Part shown: one piece after another, positions 13,924-22,400 of the stretch
Numbering within the stretch: position 1 is the stretch's first letter
Layout: every line of letters begins with the position of its first letter
IMG/VR virus record: IMGVR_UViG_3300005432_000018
Location: 1-23,653 of that record
Strand: one strand, 5' to 3'
Length of the DNA: 23,653 nucleotides
Source: a virus
The notes under the pieces: model-generated
What the model was told of the DNA's origin: nothing
The model's input: only the letters and a program-made list of their open reading frames with translations
Database searches by the model: none
Translations under genes and position numbers: made by a program

Positions 13924-16353
13924 ATGGTATTAAACTTAGGTGCTTTTTATCAAGGTGTACAAGAGAATGATGCTAGGGAAAGAGCCAAGCGTAAGGAAAA
14001 TGCCGCTCTTTACAATGAGTTTATTCGTTTAAACCCGGATGCTTCCGTAAAACAAAGAGAAGCTTATGCTAATGAGTTGGGTGGTAATAGTCCATTCCTA
14101 CGAGCAGCTATGCCGACAACAGAAGTCATGGCATCAAACGTCGCTCGTAGAAAACAGCAGGTAGCCGCAGCAGCTCAAGCAAAAAAATACAAAGCTTTAC
14201 AACAGAAGATTAGCTTAATGAACGATGCTACTTCAATGTTTAGCAATGTTTATTCTTCAACTGGAGATTTAGAGCAAGCCAATAAAGCTGTAACAGATAT
14301 GTTTAGTGGATATTTAGATGGTAACGATATGCTTGGTATTAGTGCGGCGGGTACAAAGAAAGCACAACAAGACTTTGATAAAGACTTTGCAACCACTTAT
14401 GACCTTTGGCAAAAACAAGGATCGCAAGCGAGTGCTGTAGAAACTTGGGATAAAACCTACAACCCTACCTTCTTAAAAAAATGGAAATCTACCGCATTAT
14501 CTGAAATGAATAGATTGACACAAGAGCAATTAATCAAAGCTACTAACGACGCAAATAATATAGGGTCAGCTTCAGCAGCCGATCCTTCAATCAAAGCAAA
14601 TTTTGAAAAAAACTTTAAGACTAATTACCCTCGACTAAGCGAGGAACAAATGACTGAAGTGATGGAAACTCTTGGCAATCGTGAAGCAGAAGCAACGAAA
14701 AAAATTAATGAAAACATAACACGAGCTAAACAAGGTGTGCAAAATCACATTGCTGCTACACTAGAGGACGATCCCAACTATTCTAACAATATGGAAGTAA
14801 ATGCTTTACAGACTGAAGCCGCTATTAGAGATCAACTAAAGAAAATGTTTGATGCAAACGAAGTTCTTGTGGGTAAAGAGCCTACTGCTGATGATGTACA
14901 AGAAGTAATGGACATGGTTGAGAAAAGTCTCAAGGCTCAAATAAAGATTGATGACACAAAGGAAGCAGCTAATTTAAAGATAGAGGCAGAAAAACAAGAA
15001 GTGGGTCGCTTCTCTCCTCGCTTTGAGGATAATGACGGCAATCTGGATGTAAAACAACAAAATGATGTTGAGAATAATATACTTGCCCAGTTGTTTCCAG
15101 ACGTAGATACTGGCAATACTAAAAAAGACAATGTGGCTAATGGCATTAATGCTATGGCTAAAGAGCAATTCCTTAATAAGTTTCGGATGGCTTCACAAGG
15201 TTGGGACATTAGTATTAAAGACCCCGCAGTATATGGATCAATTATGGAGAGAATGGTTGATCTAATGATTGCCGACAATGGTGGTTCTGATGGTACATTC
15301 CAAGACCACTTTTTTATTAAAGCGGTTAATGACTATTACAGTAATACAAGTTTAAATACGCCAGAAGCAGTAGCTTTTAGAGGTGGTTTACAGTCGCTAG
15401 GATTGGATAGCTTGGAACAAGCTCAACAACTTGTAGAAGAAGGTAATACTGAAATACAATTAAAGTGGGAAGAGACTTTTAAGAAAGTAAGGGAAGATTT
15501 TAGAAATAAAGCTTATGAAAATTTTGATAGAGACATATTTAACCTACAGAATTTAGATGAAAAGGCAGATGAATTTATAACAAAAGTTCCAGATAGGGTT
15601 GAGACGTTAAAACAAAAAGATGGTGTAGACCTTATAGCAAATGTAGAAGAATTAATTAATGCACCAGTTTCAGAAAATGGTCTTAAAAATTTAGAGCTTA
15701 AAAATACTGAGGTAACTGCAAGCTTGCAAAAAGTTGTAAACATAGGTAGGGAAGTCGAAGATCAGATTAGTCAAATCAAAGCTTATCTCGCGCTACCAAG
15801 ATTTAGCCAAGACCCATCTTTAGCAGATACACGTGCAGCATTAGAAAATAAACTTGGAAAACTCGAAGCAGGTAAGCGATGGGTTTATAGTGAAGCGCAA
15901 CAATTAAGAAATGCCATTAACAAAATAAGATCGGCTAGTAAAAAAGTTGTCTCAACAAAGGTAATTGATAATAAAAATCTTAATCCAGAAACCACACCAA
16001 AGGCTATAAAAGATAAAGCAACTGTCATCGCACATATAGTAGAGAACAATCGTGACACGTCTGGTTTGGCAGAAGTCCACAATAAGTCATATAAAGAAAA
16101 AGTAGCTTTCATTAAAAATATATTAAAAACTGAAGGTGGCGAGAATATAGCAGGGTTCTGGAAGAGAACATTTGGAGACACTACGACTGAGAAGATGTTA
16201 ATTCAAGAAGTAGCAAATGCTCTTAACATAGACCTTACTGAACCTGTTATTGATCCTCGTGATCCTAATTGGGTTGTTCCAGATAGTGATGGTGTTTTTA
16301 AATTACCAAATCCGGGTGAGGATTGGTTTAATCCAGACAATTATAAGCAATAG
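13924..16353 (+). CDS. Internal virion / ejection protein, T7 gp15-type analogue (809 aa)
   Basis: This is a long, hydrophilic, predominantly helical protein without signal peptide or membrane segment, and I find no Cys and no catalytic motif. The N-terminus (LGAFYQGVQENDARERAKRK) and the repeated helical segments with Glu, Lys, Asn and Gln fit podovirus internal core proteins, and 809 residues is close to T7 gp15 (about 750). Its neighbours, a smaller helical protein before and a giant polyvalent protein after, match the order of T7 gp14-gp15-gp16. It should be packaged around the portal and ejected with the DNA to build a periplasmic conduit. The ATG lies eight bases after the previous stop with AGGTGG upstream. 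Homology to gp15 cannot be shown by reading alone. Confidence 0.6.
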   Translation: MVLNLGAFYQGVQENDARERAKRKENAALYNEFIRLNPDASVKQREAYANELGGNSPFLRAAMPTTEVMASNVARRKQQVAAAAQAKKYKALQQKISLMNDATSMFSNVYSSTGDLEQANKAVTDMFSGYLDGNDMLGISAAGTKKAQQDFDKDFATTYDLWQKQGSQASAVETWDKTYNPTFLKKWKSTALSEMNRLTQEQLIKATNDANNIGSASAADPSIKANFEKNFKTNYPRLSEEQMTEVMETLGNREAEATKKINENITRAKQGVQNHIAATLEDDPNYSNNMEVNALQTEAAIRDQLKKMFDANEVLVGKEPTADDVQEVMDMVEKSLKAQIKIDDTKEAANLKIEAEKQEVGRFSPRFEDNDGNLDVKQQNDVENNILAQLFPDVDTGNTKKDNVANGINAMAKEQFLNKFRMASQGWDISIKDPAVYGSIMERMVDLMIADNGGSDGTFQDHFFIKAVNDYYSNTSLNTPEAVAFRGGLQSLGLDSLEQAQQLVEEGNTEIQLKWEETFKKVREDFRNKAYENFDRDIFNLQNLDEKADEFITKVPDRVETLKQKDGVDLIANVEELINAPVSENGLKNLELKNTEVTASLQKVVNIGREVEDQISQIKAYLALPRFSQDPSLADTRAALENKLGKLEAGKRWVYSEAQQLRNAINKIRSASKKVVSTKVIDNKNLNPETTPKAIKDKATVIAHIVENNRDTSGLAEVHNKSYKEKVAFIKNILKTEGGENIAGFWKRTFGDTTTEKMLIQEVANALNIDLTEPVIDPRDPNWVVPDSDGVFKLPNPGEDWFNPDNYKQ

Positions 16354-16411
16354 GGACGACTGTATCTACAACTTTATTTAACTTGATGTTAGGTTAAATG
16401 GAGTACCTAGC
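16354..16411 (+). promoter_or_regulatory. 58-base leader of the giant gene with AATAGGGACGACT element and hairpin
   Basis: The gap begins with GGGACGACTGTATC, the same element as at 10121, and contains an inverted repeat ATTTAAC (16376-16382) / GTTAAAT (16393-16399) with a ten-base loop. GGAG at 16400-16403 is the ribosome binding site, eight bases before ATG 16412. The hairpin stem is AT-only and weak; it could modulate initiation but has no T-tract to act as a terminator. Confidence 0.35.
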
Positions 16412-19400
16412 ATGAGCATTTTTAATGAATTTGATGATCTGTTCGAGGACGGATCAGCTAAACAAGAAAAAGACTACACCCACAAAACAGGATACGCACT
16501 TCTAAACGATCGTAGAGCAATCAACGACGTGCGGAATTACTATGCCAGTAAGGGTAAAACATTCGCTAACAACCAAGAAATGTGGGATCAGTTCTACAGC
16601 GATAAGCGTTGGGCTGATGTGAACACAGTTTCGATGATAAAGGATGTAGGTGAATATGCTTTCGCAGGTGAAGATAGAAAACTCCATGCAAGATTAAGTA
16701 AGTTATGGCAGAACGCTCCATCAAGAGGAACTGTCTGGGATAAGGTTGTTGATTATGGAACGGCGGGCATACTTGATCCAACAAATTTATTAGGTGGTTG
16801 GGGCGTAGCCGCAAAAGGAAAGAAAGCCTATGACGTTGCTCGCGCAGGTGGGGCAACACTAGCTGCGGCCAGAAAAAAAGCTTTGAGTGCAGGTACATGG
16901 CAAGGTGCAAAAACTGAAGCGGCGATCGGTGGTGCAATCGGAACAAGTTTTGATGTGGCACAACAAGGTATGGAGATCGCTCAAGGCGTATCGGATGAGT
17001 TTGATGTTACTCGTGCGCTTATATCTGGTGGACTTGATGCAGGGTTAAGTGCTTTAGGTGGTGCGGCAGTTGGAAGGTATGTCGCTAGTGGTGCAGTAAA
17101 TGACTTAACAAACTGGCGAGCTAACAGTACATTCGGGACGACATCTGCACAAAGAATTTCTGAACTCGATAGAGAAATTAACAGCATAAGTGCTGATTAT
17201 GATGTAGCTACTGATGGGTTTGCTAGAGCCGATTTAGAAGATCAAAGAGCGAATGTCGAAGCTGAAAGATCGGCACTTCTAGGAGAAATGGAAAAGGTCA
17301 ATGAGCTAGACCAAGAGCTAGACAGTATTGCAAAACAAATGCAAGCTGCACTTAAAGAAAATCCTCAAGCTAATACTGATGATCTTTTAAATAAATTTAA
17401 AGAATTAGCAAAAACTAGATCAAAATTATTAGAACAAGATGTAACTGCTGCTGACCTCAAAGGCTTGTCCGGATTTAAAACTCCTACTCCTTCCGCTCGT
17501 CCTACGAGCGTAGAAGCGGACGAAGGTGGCGTAACAGACACAAAAGCTCCGTCCGAGAAAAAAGCTACGAGCGGCACGAAGAAAGCAAAAGTAGAAGAAG
17601 GAAACGTAGAACCACCTGTTGATGAGCAAATCAATGCAAAAAGAAAAGAAGCAGATGATCTCGGTAAAATCGTAGAAGGTCAAGCCGACACAATAGTTAA
17701 GGCTGAAACTCCTAAAGCCAAAGCTTCTAAAGTAGAGCTTACTCCAGAAGAGACTGCAATACTGGATCAAATAGAAGGAGTTGACCCTTCTGAAGTGCAG
17801 GTAAAGTTTAAGGAAGCAGGTAAGGATAATAAATCTGGTAGAACTTTAGGTAAGGAAGTTGAAGCAGATATTGAGAAAGGTCTTATTACTGAGGATCAAG
17901 TCAAGAAACTTTTTTCAATAAAAGATTATGTAAATGCAAGTGGCTTCCCTAACAGAAAATGGAATAAAGCAAGAAAGCTTATCGTCGCTGCTAACAGAAA
18001 ATTAAAAGGCGATGCACCTACAACTAGTAAAGTCGAAACTAAAAGTGCAGTAAAACCCGTAGAGCCGTCAACAGTTAAAAAGGCTATAACGCCACAACAA
18101 AAGAAATACAAAGCATCACAAAGAAAAGCATACCTTAAAAAAAGAAAAGAACTTATTGGTGATGGAAGTCACAGAGGGTTAAGTAATGCTTGGTCTACTG
18201 CAAAGTCAAAGCAAGAAGTTGATGATGTTATCAATAAGATGGAAGATTACATCAATGGGAAAGAAACCCCTTCGATAGTTCAAGAAAATGCCGCCGACGC
18301 TCAAGCTGATGCAATCAATGATGTAGCTAAATTAGATAATACTTCTTTTGAAGCACAGGAAATAAAGCAAGCTGAAGATTTCTTTAATAAATATTGGGAT
18401 GAAAGCGCAGGGGGTGCTGTAAATAGAGGGTCTTACGTTACTACGAGATTAGCTGATGGTGTAAAAAAAGGAAACATAAGTGGTCGTGTTGCAACGATTG
18501 TACGCAAAATGGTCAAAGAGGCTGAAGAGCAAGTAGAGTTAGGTAAGAAGCTTGAAAGCAAAATGACTTACGAAGGGTTAAGAGCCGAAGCTCTTGCTAG
18601 AGGACTTGGTGATGCACAGCCAGATATAATAGGAAAAGCTAAGACTTACAAATTAGGAAAAGGTGCTACTGTCACAACAGAAGCACGTGATCGTACAGGA
18701 AATAGACTAGCAAGAAATACATTAAAAGCTGCAGCTGAACTCGAAGATGGAGCAAAAACAGCAGGTCGTACGACAGTAGAATATACTCGCTCTGATGGAA
18801 CAAAAGTACAGTTCACAAAATTACAGAGTATTGTTCGCGGCGGTTTTAATGTTAAGATGCTTGACCCAGAAGATGTAAGAACAGTTCTGGGCATTAACGA
18901 TATTCCTACTGAAGCCAAGTTTAACATTGATGCGGCTAAAGCCAGAGCAGCTATGGACAAGGATGGTGGAGCAGTAGAGGGTTGGGCAGATGGGCAAAAG
19001 CTCGCTTATCCTTTTACAGCAACAGGTGTAGAACGTATTAGAGGAATACCAAGAGAGCCCGGTTCTCGCAAATTGGGTAAGGCTGAAAAGGGACAAACTT
19101 ATTATTACGTTCCTAAGTTAAGGGGTAATTATGCAGACCCTTACATTATTATGCAATCTCTTGGCTTGGATAAAAACTTTAATGTAAAGCAAAGAGGTCT
19201 TTATAATGGCAAGCTAGATAGTGCAACTGATGTCATTAATGCTAAAAAACAAGTTGAAAAAGACTACAAAGGCGATCCAGATAAAATTAGTGCCGCTAAG
19301 AACGAAATTGATTTAAAGGCAGGAGTTAAAAAAGAACCAGAGCCTACTTCAGTAGAAGAAGTATATCCAACTTCAAACATTCCTATGTCTAAAGAAGGCA

Positions 19401-22400
19401 AGGTACTCGTAGCAATACCAAGAGAAATAGGTTCTGATGCTGTACGTGTAGCATCTGTTAAGCCGGGTAGACTTGATGGTGTTGCACAAGCAGATAGACC
19501 GGGAATGTCTGCATCAGACTTACTTGGAAAATTTAAAAATAATCCCAGTAGGTTTTATCTTGGGTATGTATCTCGCTCGCTCGTAGAAGATGAAGCAACC
19601 CTTCGAGCGCTGAAGGCTGATGGGAACAGGGAAAAGCTATTTGAAGTCTTTGAGCCTATTGATGAAGTAAATGCACCAGAAGGCACAGTTAAACCAGAAG
19701 TACAGGAAACAAATTCTACTAATGTTGCCCCTTATGAAATAGGGACGCATGGAATGTTTGACACTACAAAGCTTACAACAGATCAAGAAAACGCTTTCGT
19801 GTTTGCATTTAAAACTATGAGCAATCCTAAGAAAACAAAAGCTGAAATAGAAAAGATGTTTTTTGGTGATGGAGAAAACAAACCAACAATAGGTAAATGT
19901 CTTGTAGAAGATTTATGGAGATGGACAGAAATGTTGAAGAAAAGTAATTGGAGAGCTTCAACAAATGGTGTCAATGTACCTCTTGGTCAGAGAGTAACCT
20001 TATTAAGAGAATTGCACGGAATACTTGCAGACGTTGCTCCCGGCGGTATTAAAAAATCAAACGTAGATATTGAAGAAAGTGTACGTGGTCTTAGAGATGT
20101 TTTTTCCAGATCGAGTGCAGAAGAACTAGCAGATATGGAGAGAGTTCTTCGCCTCACAACTAAAAACGCAGGGGTAGCTCCAAGAATTACTGAATTTACA
20201 GATGAACAACTTGCTATGGATGATATAACCAGAGTAGTTAAGGGTGCAGCAGCTAGTGGTAAACATCGTGCATTTGAACATTCAATACTGGTTGATGGTA
20301 AAGCACAATTAAAAGATAGATATAATCACCTTGCCTTTTCTCCGGATGGTACTTCACCAACTGCTCAATTGCAGCCGTCATTTGCCTTTGCACACGAACT
20401 AGGTCATTGGGTGTTTCATAATTTATTAGACCCATCTGACATACAAAAATATTTTAAAGCAGTAGGTCGCCATGTTGATGAAACAGGAAGTTTAACGTCT
20501 GAAGGAAGTGATTTTCTTTTTTCAAAAGCTCCGACAATTAGGCAAGGTGAAAAAAACATAGCAGGTGCAAATAATTGGAACGCAAGTCCGGGCGAGCATT
20601 TTGCTAACCAGTTTGCTCTGTATCTTCATCATCACCATGACCTTATGATTGTACCAGATCGAACACTGTGGGAAAAAGTCACAAGGATTGTTCGATCTCT
20701 TTGGGAAAAAATGACAAACAAAAACATTATTGACAAAGAGTTAGAGCCAATCTTTCAGAAAATAATTACAAACAAGGATGAGTTTGAAATTCAAAAGTTT
20801 CACCTACCTGCACGTGAAGTAACCACAGCAGGTGGAAGAACATATCAGTCAAGATATGTTCAATGGCTTGAAAGTTATCGAGGTTTAAAGTTGGCAGTAG
20901 AGGACGACAACCCTGCGGGGATTATCGCTTACGCAGATGAGTTAGCTAATGCAATCAACGGGTCTACGGCAACTGATAGACAAGCAATGATGGCGGCTAG
21001 AGCTAAACAAAGAGCGGCAATCAATGAAGGTCGTGATCCAGAAACAGAAGCTTTCAGAGGTTATACTGGTAGATTAAGGGTCTTTAATGACAACAAAAAC
21101 TTAACGGATAAATTACGTTCGGACTACAGAAAGTTAAAAGAAATGGTAGCACAGGGGACTGTAACAGAGTTTTTACCCGGTGAAGATATGGCAACTACCT
21201 CACACAATCCAGAAGTGATCGAAGAGTTGAAAGCATTTCTACGATCAGAAGAATTTGACAGCAACATACAAGGTGCAATGGATTTGTTTAATGAGCAGTT
21301 CCTTTATTTAGAAGGTGCTGACATTCCAGAATATATACCAAGTCAGCAATTAATTAATCTAAGAAAAGAAAAAAGTATTGGTTCACAAAGAAGAACAATA
21401 AGGAAAAAGAAATATCATCAAAGCATTAAAGCCGCTAGAACTAAAAGGCTTAAAGAAACTATAGCGAAGATGAGGGCTATAGGTGGATACCATAGTAGAA
21501 TTAGCGACAACCAACGGAAAGGAAATTACTCACCTCAAGAAGTTGATCTTGTAACTGCATTGTCAGAGTATCCTAAATATCTCGATGAAGCAGGTGTACC
21601 TAATAAGTTTGGGAAACAATTAGCGTCGAGAGTAAAACACCTAATCGCTACCAAGATTGAACCTATAGACAAATCTGTAGGCGATCCTCTTAGCAATCGC
21701 CAGTATACCGAACTCGATCAGAACCAACTGATCTTTAGGTATGCTAATGCCCTTAATCGGGGAGATCAAGGTATAGCAGATCAAGTCATGTATGAGTTAC
21801 AACAACGAAGATTTTATAAGAACAACAGTCAAATCATACCAACAACCTCTGACAGAGTTAACAATGCTATCGATGATGAGCTTATGGTAGTATACGAAAA
21901 TAGTGAAGAAATAGGTATACCTTCGTCTGCATCATTTAAAGTAAGAAACTTATTGGGTAAGATTACAAATAGAGGAGACGAGTTAACTTTATCCTCAAGG
22001 ACAGTTGCTCACAGACTTATGTTGTTAGGTGCAGAGTTTAATCCACAAACAACAAGCAAATCATTCAATGACTTTAGAACTGATGTTAGAAGAATTGGAG
22101 TTAATTTAACAAAGAAGGAGGATATTTCACAAAGCGTTGAAATGATCGCTCGTAGAGTTTTAACTTCTTCTGCATTTGGTGAAGAGAAGATGGCATCTAT
22201 CAGACGAGCAGCAGCCGAGTTTGGTTTTGAGCCAGAAGATACTATTGCTAAACTTGCTGTTGATGATTTAGATGCTTCTTCCGATAAGGCAACTCTTAAA
22301 CAACTCACAAAAGATATTGGTGAAAGCTTTGACAGTACGCTCGAAGAAGCATTAACGTCTATTCGATCAGAAATGAGAGAAGCAATTTCCTATGTAATGA

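Noticed and set aside
14937-15278. 113-codon reverse-strand frame inside the 809-residue ejection gene
   Set aside because: It lies fully within a well-supported forward gene, has no ribosome binding site or neighbours, and its sequence is Ser/Leu/Phe-rich as expected for an antisense shadow.
16566-17770. Several reverse-strand frames of 60-130 codons under the giant gene
   Set aside because: The forward frame is continuous here with recognisable domains; the antisense frames are Leu/Ser/Phe-rich shadows without start signals.
20610-20640. Run of four His codons resembling an affinity tag
   Set aside because: It is internal to a natural metallopeptidase region with no vector sequence nearby.
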